Below are positions 1 to 9,615 of a stretch of 64,000 nt of DNA, piece after piece. The position numbers and the translations under genes are program-made. The number at the start of each line of letters is the position of its first letter. Position 1 is the first letter of the stretch. This stretch comes from DATAOG01 sp963798075. GTDB lineage: Bacteria > Pseudomonadota > Alphaproteobacteria > Geminicoccales > Geminicoccaceae. The DNA is taken from assembly GCA_963798075.1 (NCBI GenBank), contig CAWCRU010000012.1, forward strand, positions 1-64,000, written 5' to 3'. The notes below the pieces were generated by a model. It made no database searches and had not been told where the DNA came from. It saw nothing but the letters and a program-made list of their open reading frames with translations.

Positions 1-203
1 GTGCGCGCCTCGGGCATGGTGTAGCGGCTGGCCGGCCCGAAGAGCGAGATGAGCTCCCCGAAGCTGCCGACCGGGGTCGGGGCCAGGGGCCCGGCGTCGG
101 TGATCCCGACCAGGCCCAGGATGCCGGTGGCGCCGGGCAGAACCGGGGATGGCTCGAACTCGGTCTTGACCTGGACGCCTGGGATGATCAGAGCAGACGC
201 CAT
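1..203 (-). CDS. Contractile tail-sheath-like protein, N-terminal fragment (cut by window edge)
   Basis: The first 67 codons are visible, starting at an ATG whose complement ends at 203, with AGGGAGG just upstream as ribosome site. The protein begins MASALIIPGVQVKTEFEPSP and continues with a hydrophobic stretch (ILGLVGITDAGPL) and the segment VGSFGELISLFGPASRY. This layout, a Pro-Gly-Val start, then 'VGITDxGPLxxP' and 'FxxLFG', is what sheath proteins of phage tails and extracellular contractile injection systems show in their N-terminal domain. The sheath polymerises around the inner tube and contracts. Only the N-terminus is present and the neighbours that would tell prophage from injection system lie outside. 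The assignment rests on pattern resemblance over 67 residues. Confidence 0.55.
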   Translation of the reverse strand, partial: MASALIIPGVQVKTEFEPSPVLPGATGILGLVGITDAGPLAPTPVGSFGELISLFGPASRYTMPEAR

Positions 204-515
204 GCGCGAGCCTCCCTAGGGCTGAGCCGACATTTACCGGATCGCCGGCTTTGAACCGAGATAGCTGCCAAAGCACGACGTTGGCAAGCGCGCCGCGCCG
301 CCATCGGTGCCGCAATGCACCCGAGCGAGCGGCTGCTTTAGGACCGTCTTGCTCAACGTCTGCGCCCCCCTTTTAGATCGCCCCGTACGCGCTCACACGC
401 CGGGCAAGCACTCCCGTCAGAGTTTGGTGGGGCCGCAAACGGCAAGTTATGAAGTAGTTCACACCTGAGCGGCAGCTCGTGGAAATCATGGGCGCGGGCC
501 AAGGGGGAGGAAGAC
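204..515. other. Intergenic region between divergent sheath-like and flavoprotein genes
   Basis: This 312-base stretch separates two divergent genes and should hold both promoters. I see no convincing gene in it; a 63-codon minus-strand frame here has no ribosome site or recognisable motif. The only structure noted is the inverted repeat at 266-286. The last 20 bases hold a purine-rich ribosome site (GGGGGAGG) for the gene starting at 516. Confidence 0.5.
266..286. promoter_or_regulatory. Inverted repeat TGCCAA-N9-TTGGCA, possible operator
   Basis: Perfect 6-base arms (266-271 and 281-286) separated by nine bases lie in the divergent intergenic region, 230 bases upstream of the flavoprotein start and 63 upstream of the sheath-like gene. 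The position suits a regulator site, but a 6-base repeat can arise by chance and no regulator is encoded next to it. Confidence 0.25.
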
Positions 516-2944
516 ATGGCCGACCATGCTCGAGTGGTGATCATCGGCGGCGGCGCGGTCGGCTGCAGCGCGCTCTATCACCTGGCAAAGCTCGGCTGGA
601 CCGAGTGCATCCTGCTCGAGCGCGACGAGCTGACCTCGGGCTCGACCTGGCACGCCGCCGGCAACTGCCCGACCTTCTCGACCAGCTGGAACGTGATCAA
701 GGTCCAGCGCTACGGCAACGAGCTTGTACGCGCGCCTTGCGGCCGAGGGCGAGCCGCCGCTCACCTGGCATCCGACCGGCTCGATCCGGCTCGCGCACGG
801 GCGGGACCGCATGGACGAGTTCCGCCACGTCTGCGCCATGGCGCGCGCGCAGGGCCTCGAGCTCGCGCTGATCACGCCTGCGGAGGCCAAGGAGCTCTAT
901 CCTTTCCTGGAGCCGGCGGCCTCGAAGGCGCCTTGTTCGATCCCTATGACGGCGACGTCGATCCGAGCCAGCTGACCCAGGCGTTCGCGAAGGCGGGCGC
1001 GCGAGCGGGGCTCCGAGATCCGCCGCTTCACACGCGTCATCGGGCTCGAGCAGCGTCCGGGCGGGGCCTGGCGGGTGCTCACCGATCAAGGGCGAGATCG
1101 ACTGCGAGGCCGTGGTCAACGCCGCGGGCTATCGGGCCGGCGAGATCATGGCCATGGTCGGGCGCGACCTGCCGATCGTCGCCATGTCGCACCAGTATCT
1201 GGTGACCGGGAGCATCGCCGAGCTCGAGGCGCGCGCGCAGATGCTGCCGCTGCTGCGCGATCCCGACGTCTCCTACTACCTGCGCCAGGAGCGCGCGGGC
1301 CTTCTGCTCGGGCCCTACGAATGGCAGGCGCGGCCGCACTGGCTGGACGGCATCCCCGAGGACTTCGCAAACCAGCTGTTCGCGGACGATCTCGATCGTC
1401 TGGAGCCTTACATCGAGGCGGCGATCGCGCGCGTGCCGATCCTGGGCAGGGGCGGCGTGCAGCGGGTGATCAACGGGCCGATCCCCTATTCGCCCGACGG
1501 CAATCCCTATATCGGGCCGGCGCACGGCCTGAGGAACTTCTACCAGTGCTGCTGCTTCTCGTTCGGCATCGTGCAGGCGGCGGGCGCCGGCAAGACGCTG
1601 GCCGAATGGGTCGCGCACGGCGAGCCCGAGTGGGATCTGTGGGCGTTCGACCCGCGCCGCTACACCGGCTACGCGACCAGGTCCTACGTGGTCGCGAGGG
1701 CGGTCGAGCTGTACCAGCGGGAATACGCGATCGCCTTTCCGTTCGAGGAGCGGCCGGCGGGACGCCCGGCGCGGACCAGCCCGTTGTACGACCGGCTGCG
1801 GGCCAAGGGTGCGCGCTTCGGCGCGCGCGGCGGCTGGGAGCGGGCGAGCTGGTTCGCGGGACCCGATGCCGCCCAGGAGGAGCGTCTGAGCTTCCGGCGC
1901 GCCGAGCGGCCCTGGTTCGACGCCGTGGGCGAGGAATGCCGGGCGGTCGCGGCAGGCGTCGGCGTGCTCGATCTGTGCGGCTTCACCAAGTTCATGGTCG
2001 AGGGGCCGGGCGCCGGGGCCTGGCTCGACCGCCTGGTGTGCTCGCGCCTGCCGCGGGTCGGGCGGATCGCGCTCGCCTACGCGCTGAACGAGCGGGGTGG
2101 GATCGTCAGCGAGTTCACGATCACGCGCCTGGCGCCGGAGCGCTTCTACCTCGCGAGCGCTGCGGCCGCGGAATGGCACGACGACGACCTGCTTCGCAGG
2201 CGTCTTCCGGAGGGCGGCTCGGTGCGCATCGAGGACCTCTCTGCACGCCTCGGCACGCTGGTCCTGGCGGGACCGCGGGCGCGCGAGGTCCTGGCCCGGA
2301 TCGCCTCGGCCGATCTTTCGAACGAAGCTTTTCCTTGGCTGTCGGCGCGCGAGCTCGAGATCGGCTGCGCCAGAGTGATGGTGCTGCGCGTCAATTACGT
2401 TGGCGAGCTGGGCTTCGAGCTGCACGCGCCGGTCGAGACGCTGGTGCCGATCTACGACGCGCTGCTCGCGGCGGGCGAGGCGCATGGCATCCGCGACTTC
2501 GGCATCTATGCAGTGGAGAGCCTCCGGCTCGAGAAGGCCTATCCGGCGTGGCAGACGGATCTGACGTTCGAATACACGCCGCTCACAGCCAGCCTCGAAC
2601 GGTTCGTCGACTTCGGGAAGCCGGATTTCGTCGGCCGCGCGGCGCTGCTGCGGCAGAAGGAGGCAGGCCCGAAGGAGCGTCTGGTGCCGCTGCTGCTCGA
2701 CGATCCGGGCGCGGCGGATGCGCCCGCCTGCGCGCCGGTGCTGAAGGATGGCGCCGTGGTCGGGCTCGTCACCTCGGGCGGCTTCGGCTACCGGATCGGG
2801 CGGAGCATAGCACTCGCCTATCTCCGCTCCGACCTCGCGCTGCCGGGCGCGCGCGTGCTGATCGAGATCTTCGGCGAGCTTCGCCCCGCCACGGTCGGCA
2901 ACGGGCCGCCCTACGATCCGGGCAACACGCGCCTCAGGGCCTGA
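516..2944 (+). CDS. FAD-dependent oxidoreductase with GcvT folate domain (dimethylglycine/sarcosine dehydrogenase-like), disrupted by four indels
   Basis: Likely removes N-methyl groups from glycine derivatives (dimethylglycine or sarcosine), passing the one-carbon unit to tetrahydrofolate. The N-terminal Rossmann motif GGGAVG (residues 11-16) binds FAD, and GSTWHAAG carries His46 at the site of covalent flavin attachment in this family. A GcvT-like aminomethyltransferase domain fills the second half. The start has GGGGGAGG upstream. The frame changes four times: extra T at 724/725, missing G near 915, extra G at 1007-1010, extra A at 1088/1089. Correcting these gives about 809 residues, normal for the family, with no other lesions, so sequencing error is likelier than decay. 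The gene converges on the MttB-like gene with an 11-base overlap. Which N-methyl substrate it uses cannot be read from the sequence. Confidence 0.8.
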
Positions 2945-4502
2945 GCGGGCCCATCCGCTCGCGCGGCAGCTTGATCGGCAGGCGGGCGCGGATCGCCCGG
3001 TCCAGCGGCTCCGGCAGGTGGCGCGGGAAATGGCTCTCGAGAATGTCCCTGGTCTTGCGCACCGCCCGCTCGACGAGCGAGGGCGAGCCTTGCTCGACCC
3101 ACTCCTTCGGGCTCGTGCGATCGCCTACCAGCGGATAGAGATAGTCGGTCTGCATGCGTGCCAGCGTCTGGGGGTGGCCGAGATAATGGCCCGGACCGCC
3201 GATGCAGGCTTCGCGCATCACGTCTACCGAAAGCGTCTCGTCGTCGACCTCGATGCCGCGGATCGTGCGCAGGGCGGCGCCGATTGCGTCGTTGTCGATC
3301 ACCAGGCTTTCCGTGCAGAAACCGAGCAGGCTCGCGTGCATGCCGGCCGATTCGTAGATCAGATTGGCACCGGCATTGCCGACCAGCGCGTGGTTGTAGC
3401 CCTTCTCGTAGCCCGCCTGGGCGTCGGGGACCTTGGCATCGGTCATGCCGGAGGCGACGCCCACGGTGAGGTCGTAGAAGTGGCCCATCTGGGCGCAGGC
3501 CGCCATCAGGAGCGCCTGCTCGCCGCTGCCGCCCGACATGGCGCCGGTGCGCAGATCCGAGACGAAGGGCCAGGGGCCCAAGATCGCGGGCGCGCCCGGC
3601 CGGATGGCGTGGACGTAGACCAGGCCTGCCAGCGCCTCGGCGATCTCCTGCACGACGGCGCCGGCAAGAGCTGCGGGGCTGGTGGCGCCGGCCTGGCCGG
3701 CCGGCAGCAAGAGGATCGGCATGCCGCCGCGCACGCCCGCCTCCAGGCAGCGGCAGGCGTCCTCGGCGAAACGCAAGGGCGGCACGACGAAGCAGCTCGA
3801 CATCGAGACGAAGGGCCGCGCCCGCCAGGCAGCCTCGCCGCCCGCGATCAGATGCAGCATGGCCAGCGCGTCCTGGACATGGCCGGGCTGGGTGAAGCTG
3901 GTGCCGACGTGCTTGGCGGTGCCGGCGACGCAGGCATAGCAGGTGTTGAGGTCGAGGTCGGCGGGGTCGACCATGTCGCGGCAGACGATCGAGCGCTGGA
4001 AGAAGTGGATGTGCTCGAGCGCATCCACGATCCGCGCGGCATCGTAGAGGTCGGCGAGCGTCGAGTCGCGATAGTCGCCGGTCGTCGGATCGACCATGTG
4101 CACGGCCGCACCCGCGGTGCCGAAGTAGACGCGCTTGCCCCAGGGCTCGAGGTCGTGCTTTGGGAGCTGGCCGCAGAGCGGGAAGCGCCTCGGCGCCCGG
4201 GCGATGACATCCTCGACCAGGGCGCGCGGCAGGGCCAGACGGCCGTGCTCGTTCATCCGACCGCCGACCGCCGTGATCAGCTCGATCGTGGAGGGAATCG
4301 CCTCGCCGAGCCCGATCTGCTCCAGCACGTCGAGCGCGGCCGCGTGAATCCGCACGAGATCGGTCTCGGCGAGCGGCCGGTAGCGTCCGCCCTCGAGCCC
4401 CGGGCGCACCGCGCGCTCGGCCTCGGGCTGAGGTGCCGCCCGCAACGCCTGCCGCGCCATCCGCCCGCCGCGCCTGCGGGTCTCGAGCGAGCCGTCATTC
4501 AT
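2934..4502 (-). CDS. MttB-family corrinoid methyltransferase homologue (non-pyrrolysine)
   Basis: Belongs to the trimethylamine methyltransferase (MttB) family, whose non-pyrrolysine members include glycine-betaine and other quaternary-amine demethylases that move a methyl group to a corrinoid protein. The 522 residues match family length. Conserved stretches include FGTAGAAVHMVDPTTGDYRDST, the ILGPWPFVSDLRTGAMSGGSGEQ region, and GPGHYLGHPQTL near the C-terminus. No in-frame amber codon interrupts it, so it lacks the pyrrolysine of methanogen MttB. The start at 4502 has GGGAAGGGG upstream; an upstream TTG/ATG extension of 26 codons has no such site. No corrinoid protein or reactivase is encoded nearby, which leaves open whether it works by the corrinoid route. 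The next gene, an ABC binding protein, diverges from it. Confidence 0.8.
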   Translation of the reverse strand: MNDGSLETRRRGGRMARQALRAAPQPEAERAVRPGLEGGRYRPLAETDLVRIHAAALDVLEQIGLGEAIPSTIELITAVGGRMNEHGRLALPRALVEDVIARAPRRFPLCGQLPKHDLEPWGKRVYFGTAGAAVHMVDPTTGDYRDSTLADLYDAARIVDALEHIHFFQRSIVCRDMVDPADLDLNTCYACVAGTAKHVGTSFTQPGHVQDALAMLHLIAGGEAAWRARPFVSMSSCFVVPPLRFAEDACRCLEAGVRGGMPILLLPAGQAGATSPAALAGAVVQEIAEALAGLVYVHAIRPGAPAILGPWPFVSDLRTGAMSGGSGEQALLMAACAQMGHFYDLTVGVASGMTDAKVPDAQAGYEKGYNHALVGNAGANLIYESAGMHASLLGFCTESLVIDNDAIGAALRTIRGIEVDDETLSVDVMREACIGGPGHYLGHPQTLARMQTDYLYPLVGDRTSPKEWVEQGSPSLVERAVRKTRDILESHFPRHLPEPLDRAIRARLPIKLPRERMGPLRP

Positions 4503-4597
4503 CGCCGCCCCTTCCCAGAGCTTCCCATTGCGACATTCGATCCAGTCCGCCAAACTCAGAGCAGACCAAGCGGATCTCAACGATAGCGGAGGCTCTA

Positions 4598-6169
4598 ATG
4601 TCCGGCGAGATCGAATTGCGGCGTCTTCTGGCGCATAAGGGGATGCGGCGGCGCGAGTTCATGGAGCGGGCGGCGGCGCTGGGCGTCAGCACGGCGCTCG
4701 CGACCTCGCTGGCCGGCCGGGCGTTCGCGCAGACGCCCAAGAAAGGCGGCGACCTCAAGCTCGGCATCGACAGCGCCGGCGCCACCGACAGCCTCGACCC
4801 CGCGACCTACACCGCCAACTACATGCAGACCGTCGGCTACCAATGGGGCAACCCCCTGATCGAGCTGGACGAGAACAACAAGACCATTCCCGAACTCGCC
4901 GAGAGCTGGGAGGCCAACGCCGACGCCACCCAGTGGGTATTCAAGCTCCGCAAGGGCGTGCCGTTCACCAACGGCAAGGAGATGACGGCCAAGGACGTCA
5001 TCTACTCGATCGATCACCACCGCGGCGCCGAGTCGAAATCGGGCGCGCAGGGTTATCTGCAGGTGATCAAGGACCTCAAGGCGACCGATGCCAACGAGGT
5101 CACCGTCGTGCTCGACGCCGGCAACGCCGACCTGCCCTACATCATGTCCGACTACCACCTCTTGATCGTGCCCGAGGGCACCGACTTCAACAAGCCGATC
5201 GGCACCGGCCCGTTCACCATCGAGACGTTCGAGCCGGGCGTGCGCACGCTCGCCAAGCGCAATCCGAACTACTGGAAGGAAGGCCGCGGCCACGCCGATT
5301 CGGTCGAGACGCTGGCCATCAACGACCTGACCGCCCGCACCAGCGCGCTCCAGACCGGGGCGGTCCATTTCATCAACCGCCTCGATCCCAAGACGGTCGA
5401 CCTGCTCAAGCGCATGCCCCACATGCAGGTGTTCGACGTGCCGAGCGCTGGCCACTACACCTTCCCCATGCGCTGCGACACGGCCCCCTTCGACAACAAC
5501 GACCTGCGCCTTGCCCTCAAGTTCGGCATCGATCGCGAGGACGTCGTCAAAAAGATCCTGCGCGGCTACGGCAAGCTCGGCAACGACCACCCGGTGCCGG
5601 AGTTCGATCCGTTCTACGCCGCCGACATCCCGCAGCGGCCCTACGATCCGGACAAGGCCAAGTTCCACTTCGGCAAGTCGGGCGTCAGCGGCCCGATCAC
5701 GCTGTCGATCGCGGATGCCGCCTTCACCGGCGCGGTCGACGCGGCGACCCTCTACAAGGAGCACCTCGCCAAGGCCGGGATCACGCTCGACGTGCGGCGC
5801 GAGCCGGCCGACGGCTACTGGTCGAACGTCTGGATGGTCAAGCCGTTCTGCGGCTCCTACTGGGGCGGCCGGCCGACCGCGGATCTGATGATGTCGGTCG
5901 CCTACCAGTCGGATGCCGCCTGGAACGAGTCCTTCTGGAAGCGGCCGGCCTTCGATCAGCTGCTCAAGCAGGCGCGCGCCCAGCTCGACACCGCCAAGCG
6001 CAAGCAGATGTATCACGACCTGCAGATGATGATCTACGACGATGGCGGCGAGGTCATCCCGATGTTCAACAACTTCCTGTTCGGCGCCCGCGACAATGTC
6101 GCCGGCTTCGTCCCGGCGCCGGTATTGACGGGGTTGCGCTGCGCGGAGCAGCTCTACTTCACGACTTAA
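4598..6169 (+). CDS. ABC transporter substrate-binding protein, dipeptide/oligopeptide (family 5) type
   Basis: Periplasmic binding protein of a DppA/OppA-type importer. Residues 1-46 form a Tat-like signal: the twin-arginine element RRREFM (residues 17-22), a hydrophobic stretch, and a cleavage site after AFA-Q. The mature protein has the family-5 hallmarks: SLDPATYTANYMQTVGYQW near the start, then TWVFKLRKGVPFTNG-like and AKDVIYSID segments. It is 523 residues, normal for this family. The ATG at 4598 is preceded by AGCGGAGG. It heads a four-gene operon (binding protein, two permeases, double ATPase; gaps of 9, 4 and 2 bases). Family-5 proteins bind peptides, opines and many small amines; the amine-catabolic genes on both sides suggest a methylated amine or related compound, which is inference. 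Confidence 0.88.
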   Translation: MSGEIELRRLLAHKGMRRREFMERAAALGVSTALATSLAGRAFAQTPKKGGDLKLGIDSAGATDSLDPATYTANYMQTVGYQWGNPLIELDENNKTIPELAESWEANADATQWVFKLRKGVPFTNGKEMTAKDVIYSIDHHRGAESKSGAQGYLQVIKDLKATDANEVTVVLDAGNADLPYIMSDYHLLIVPEGTDFNKPIGTGPFTIETFEPGVRTLAKRNPNYWKEGRGHADSVETLAINDLTARTSALQTGAVHFINRLDPKTVDLLKRMPHMQVFDVPSAGHYTFPMRCDTAPFDNNDLRLALKFGIDREDVVKKILRGYGKLGNDHPVPEFDPFYAADIPQRPYDPDKAKFHFGKSGVSGPITLSIADAAFTGAVDAATLYKEHLAKAGITLDVRREPADGYWSNVWMVKPFCGSYWGGRPTADLMMSVAYQSDAAWNESFWKRPAFDQLLKQARAQLDTAKRKQMYHDLQMMIYDDGGEVIPMFNNFLFGARDNVAGFVPAPVLTGLRCAEQLYFTT

Positions 6170-6178
6170 GGCCCACCC

Positions 6179-7135
6179 ATGTCGGGCCTGTTGCGGCTGA
6201 TCGCCCAGCGCCTGGCGCTGGGCGTCGGCACGCTGTTCGTGGTCTCGGTCCTGATCTTCGCGGGGACCCAGCTGCTGCCGGGCGACGTCGCCCAGGCGAT
6301 CCTCGGCCAGAGCGCCACGCCCGAGGCGGTGGCCGCCATCCGCAAGGACCTCAACCTCGACCGCCCGGCCTACATCCGCTACGCCGAATGGCTCGGCAAC
6401 TCGCTCAAGGGCGACCTCGGCACCTCGCTCGCCAACCGCGAGCCGATCACCCAGATGATCTCGGGCCGCCTCGGCAACACGCTGTTCCTGGCCTCCATGG
6501 CGGCGCTGGTCGCGGTGCCGATCGCGATCCTGCTCGGGCTGATCGCCGCCCGCTTCCGCGAGACCTGGCTCGACAAGACGATCTCGATCGTCACGCTCTC
6601 GGCGATCTCGATGCCGGAGTTCTTCATCGGCTACATCCTGATCTTCATCTTCGCCGTCAAGCTGCTCTGGGCGCCCTCGATCGCGAGCGTCTACGAGGGC
6701 ATGGGTCTCGGCGAGAAGCTTGCGGCGATCGCATTGCCGGTCGCGACGCTGGCGCTGGTCGTGATAGCGCACATGATGCGCATGACGCGGGCCGCGGTGA
6801 TCAACGTCATGTCGAGCCCCTACATCGAGATGGCCGAGCTCAAGGGCGTCTCGCGCTCGCGCATCATCTTCCGCCACGCCCTGCCGAACGCGCTGTCGCC
6901 GATCATCAACGTCGTGGTCCTCAACCTTGCCTACCTGGTGGTGGGCGTCGTGGTGGTCGAGGTCGTGTTCGTCTACCCGGGCATGGGCCAGCTCATGGTC
7001 GATGCCGTGTCCAAGCGCGACGTGCCCGTGGTCCAGGCCTGCGGGCTGATCTTCGCCGCCACCTACGTGCTCCTCAACCTCACCGCCGACATCCTCTCGA
7101 TCGTCGCCAATCCGCGCCTGCGGCACCCGAGATAA
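6179..7135 (+). CDS. ABC transporter permease, DppB type
   Basis: Inner-membrane permease of the importer encoded with the preceding binding protein. The 318 residues start with a membrane segment (GVGTLFVVSVLIFAGTQLLPGD), followed by the typical DppB periplasmic region containing PGDVAQAILG and the LNLDRPAYIRYAEWL motif. The cytoplasmic coupling loop reads EMAELKGVSRSRIIFRHALPN, the EAA motif that contacts the ATPase. About six membrane helices are visible. It begins nine bases after the binding-protein stop and ends four bases before the second permease. Confidence 0.88.
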   Translation: MSGLLRLIAQRLALGVGTLFVVSVLIFAGTQLLPGDVAQAILGQSATPEAVAAIRKDLNLDRPAYIRYAEWLGNSLKGDLGTSLANREPITQMISGRLGNTLFLASMAALVAVPIAILLGLIAARFRETWLDKTISIVTLSAISMPEFFIGYILIFIFAVKLLWAPSIASVYEGMGLGEKLAAIALPVATLALVVIAHMMRMTRAAVINVMSSPYIEMAELKGVSRSRIIFRHALPNALSPIINVVVLNLAYLVVGVVVVEVVFVYPGMGQLMVDAVSKRDVPVVQACGLIFAATYVLLNLTADILSIVANPRLRHPR

Positions 7136-7139
7136 GCCG

Positions 7140-7953
7140 ATGCGCGGGATGTCGGTCAGCACCATCGTCGGCTTCGCGATCATCCTGTTCTTCGCGCTGA
7201 TGGCGATCTTTGGCCCGTTCCTCGCCCCCTACGGCGAATTGGAGGTGGCGGGCGACGTCTGGGAGCCGTTCTCGGCCGCATTCCCGCTCGGCACCGACAG
7301 CCTCGGGCGCGACATCCTGACCCGTCTGCTGTGGGGCGCCTCGCGCACCATCGGGGTGGCGCTCGCCGCGGCTGTGCTGTCATTCGCGATCGGCATGGCG
7401 CTGGGCTTCCTCGCCGCGGTCGTCGGCGGCTGGGTCGACCATGCGCTCAGCCGCGCGATCGACACGCTGATGGCGATCCCGACCTTGATCTTCGCGCTCG
7501 TGATCCTCTCGGTCCTGCCGCCCTCGGTGATCGTCCTGATCCTGGTGATCGCGGTGCTCGATTTCGACCCGCGTGTTCCGGCTGTCGCGCGCGGTCGCGA
7601 TGGATGTCGCGGTCATGGACTTCGTCGAGGTGGCGCGCCTGCGCGGCGAGAGGTTGGGCTGGGTCATCACCCGCGAGGTCCTGCCCAACACGCTGCCGCC
7701 GCTGATCGCCGAATTCGGCCTGCGCTTCTGCTTTGCCTTCCTGTTCCTCTCTTCTTTGAGCTTCCTCGGCCTCGGCATCCAGCCGCCGGCGGCCGACTGG
7801 GGCGGCATGGTGCGCGACAACGCCAACGCCATCAGCTTCGGCCTGATCGTGCCGCTGATCCCGGCAGCCGCGATCGCGCTCCTGACGATCGGCGTCAACC
7901 TCGTGGTCGACTGGCAGCTGCGCCGTTCCTCGACCGCGCGACGGAGGGCCTGA
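7140..7953 (+). CDS. ABC transporter permease, DppC type, broken by one indel
   Basis: Second membrane subunit of the importer. The N-terminal part has the DppC signature FSAAFPLGTDSLGRDILTRL; the C-terminal part has the coupling loop FVEVARLRGERLGWVITREV and SLSFLGLGIQPPAADWG, both diagnostic. The frame changes once: GATTTC at about 7560-7565 has one T too many; dropping it restores the normal reading VLDSTRVFRLSRAVAMD. Without the correction, the first frame reads on into the next gene, producing an artificial permease-ATPase fusion. The corrected protein is about 270 residues, as expected. Its TGA is followed two bases later by the ATPase ATG. Confidence 0.85.
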
Positions 7954-7955
7954 GG

Positions 7956-9602
7956 ATGGCACTGCTGCTCGAGATCTCGGGCCTGCGCATCCAGGGCCAG
8001 AGCGAGGGCCAGGAATGGGTCGAGCTGGTCAAGGGCGTCTCGTTCGAGCTCGAGAAGGGTGAGGTTCTGGGACTGATCGGTGAATCCGGCGCCGGCAAGT
8101 CGACCATCGGGCTCGCAGCCCTCGGCTACGCCCGTGATGGCTGCCGGCTCGCCGCCGGCTCGATCAAGCTGAACGGCGAGGAGCTGCTTGGCGCGCCGCA
8201 CGATCGCCTGCGCGACATCCGGGGCGTGCGCGTCGCCTATGTCGCGCAGTCCGCGGCCGCGGCCTTCAATCCCGCGCACCGGCTGAACGCGCAGGTGACC
8301 GAGGCCGCGGTCAGGCACGGCATCATGGCACCCGAGCAGGCGCTCTCGGAAGCCAAGCGCCTCTATGGCAAGCTGCGCCTGCCCAACCCCGAGATCTTCG
8401 GCGAGCGCTACCCGCATCAGGTATCGGGCGGGCAGCTGCAGCGCGCCATGACCGCCATGGCGATGGTCGCCAAGCCCCACCTGATCGTGTTCGACGAGCC
8501 GACCACGGCCCTCGACGTCACGACCCAGATCGAGGTGCTGGCGGCGATCAAGGACGCGATCCGCGACCAGGGGGCCGCTGCCCTCTACATCACCCACGAC
8601 CTCGCCGTCGTGGCCCAGATCGCCGATCGGATCATGGTGCTGCGCTACGGCGAGCGCGTCGAGGAGGGACCGACCCGGCAGATCCTCTACGAGCCCAAGG
8701 AGGACTATACCCGGGCGCTGGTCAACGTCCGCCGGGTCGAGCTCAACAAGGAGCACCACGCGCCCGGCCTGGCGGCGGCCGAGGTCCGCGGCGTCACCGC
8801 CCTCTATGGCGAGTTCGTGGCGCTGCAGGACATCTCGGTGCGCCTCGAGCCCTCGACCACGCTCGCCGTGGTCGGCGAATCCGGCTCCGGCAAATCGACG
8901 CTCGCCCGCGTGATCACCGGCCTCCTGCCGCCGGCCGCGGGCGAGATCCATCTGCGCGGCGAGCGGCTGCCGGGCCGGCTCAAGGACCGCACCAAGGACC
9001 AGCTGCGCCGCCTGCAGCTGATCTATCAGATGCCGGACGTGGCGCTCAACCCGCGCCAGACCATCGAGGAGATCATCGGCCGGCCGCTTTCTTTCTACTT
9101 TGGCCGCAAGGGCTCGGAGCGCAGCCGCCGGGTCGAGGAGCTGCTCGACAGCGTCGAGCTGCCCAAGGCGTTCGCGCGGCGCTACCCGTCCGAACTCTCG
9201 GGCGGCCAGAAGCAGCGGGTGTGCATCGCCCGCGCGCTTGCCGCCGAGCCCGAGGTGATCATCTGCGACGAGGTCACGAGCGCGCTCGACGCCCAGGTCG
9301 CCGACGGCGTGCTGCGCCTCCTGCTGCGCCTGCAGGACGAGACCGAGATGGGGTATCTGTTCATCACCCACGACCTCGCCACGGTCAAGGCGATCGCCGA
9401 TTCGATCGTGGTCATGCACCAGGGCCGGGTAGTCGAGCAGGGCCCCAAGCACGAGGTGCTCGCGCCGCCGCACGACGCTTACACCGAGCTCTTGCTGTCC
9501 TCGGTCCCGGAGATGGAGGTCGGCTGGCTCGACCGCACCCTCGCCGAACGCGCGGCCAAAAAGGCGCGCGGCGAGGTCGTCCTGGAAAGCGCGGATCAAT
9601 AA
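7956..9602 (+). CDS. Dipeptide-type ABC transporter ATPase, two nucleotide-binding domains (DppD-DppF fusion)
   Basis: Energises the importer. The 548-residue protein carries two ABC domains in tandem. Domain 1 (about residues 5-265) has Walker A GESGAGKST, signature VSGGQLQRA and Walker B LIVFDEPTTALD. Domain 2 (about 275-525) has GESGSGKST, LSGGQKQRV and VIICDEVTSALD. Dpp systems usually use two separate ATPases; fused versions are common in alphaproteobacteria. The C-terminal oligopeptide-type extension is present (DAYTELLLSSVPEMEVGWL). The real start is the ATG at 7956, right after the permease stop. It converges on the RES toxin gene with 12 bases between stops. Confidence 0.9.
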   Translation: MALLLEISGLRIQGQSEGQEWVELVKGVSFELEKGEVLGLIGESGAGKSTIGLAALGYARDGCRLAAGSIKLNGEELLGAPHDRLRDIRGVRVAYVAQSAAAAFNPAHRLNAQVTEAAVRHGIMAPEQALSEAKRLYGKLRLPNPEIFGERYPHQVSGGQLQRAMTAMAMVAKPHLIVFDEPTTALDVTTQIEVLAAIKDAIRDQGAAALYITHDLAVVAQIADRIMVLRYGERVEEGPTRQILYEPKEDYTRALVNVRRVELNKEHHAPGLAAAEVRGVTALYGEFVALQDISVRLEPSTTLAVVGESGSGKSTLARVITGLLPPAAGEIHLRGERLPGRLKDRTKDQLRRLQLIYQMPDVALNPRQTIEEIIGRPLSFYFGRKGSERSRRVEELLDSVELPKAFARRYPSELSGGQKQRVCIARALAAEPEVIICDEVTSALDAQVADGVLRLLLRLQDETEMGYLFITHDLATVKAIADSIVVMHQGRVVEQGPKHEVLAPPHDAYTELLLSSVPEMEVGWLDRTLAERAAKKARGEVVLESADQ

Positions 9603-9615
9603 GTTGCCCGCAACT
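9602..9615. terminator. Small hairpin between convergent genes
   Basis: AGTTG (9602-9606) and CAACT (9611-9615) form a 5-base stem with a 4-base loop exactly between the stops of the ABC ATPase and the RES gene. It is too short and lacks a U-run for a strong intrinsic terminator; the position is the only support. Confidence 0.2.

Noticed and set aside
353..544. 63-codon minus-strand frame in the first intergenic region
   Set aside because: No ribosome site, no motif, runs into the start of the flavoprotein gene.
516..2944. Programmed frameshifting as the cause of the broken flavoprotein frame
   Set aside because: Four shifts of mixed sign within 370 bases and no slippery heptamer; sequencing error or decay is simpler.
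2934..4502. Pyrrolysine-containing MttB
   Set aside because: No in-frame amber codon in the coding region.
4595..7183. Very long open frame on the minus strand opposite the ABC transporter genes
   Set aside because: High-GC shadow: low-complexity Arg/Asp/His-rich translation, no motifs, while the plus-strand genes are clear. The same holds for 1079-2485, 7380-9599, 48762-51755 (minus) and 42245-45037, 34794-36455 (plus).
7140..9602. A single 820-codon permease-ATPase fusion
   Set aside because: Reading is caused by an extra T near 7563; the true permease end (SLSFLGLGIQPPAADWG...) lies in another frame up to 7953 and the ATPase has its own ATG at 7956.
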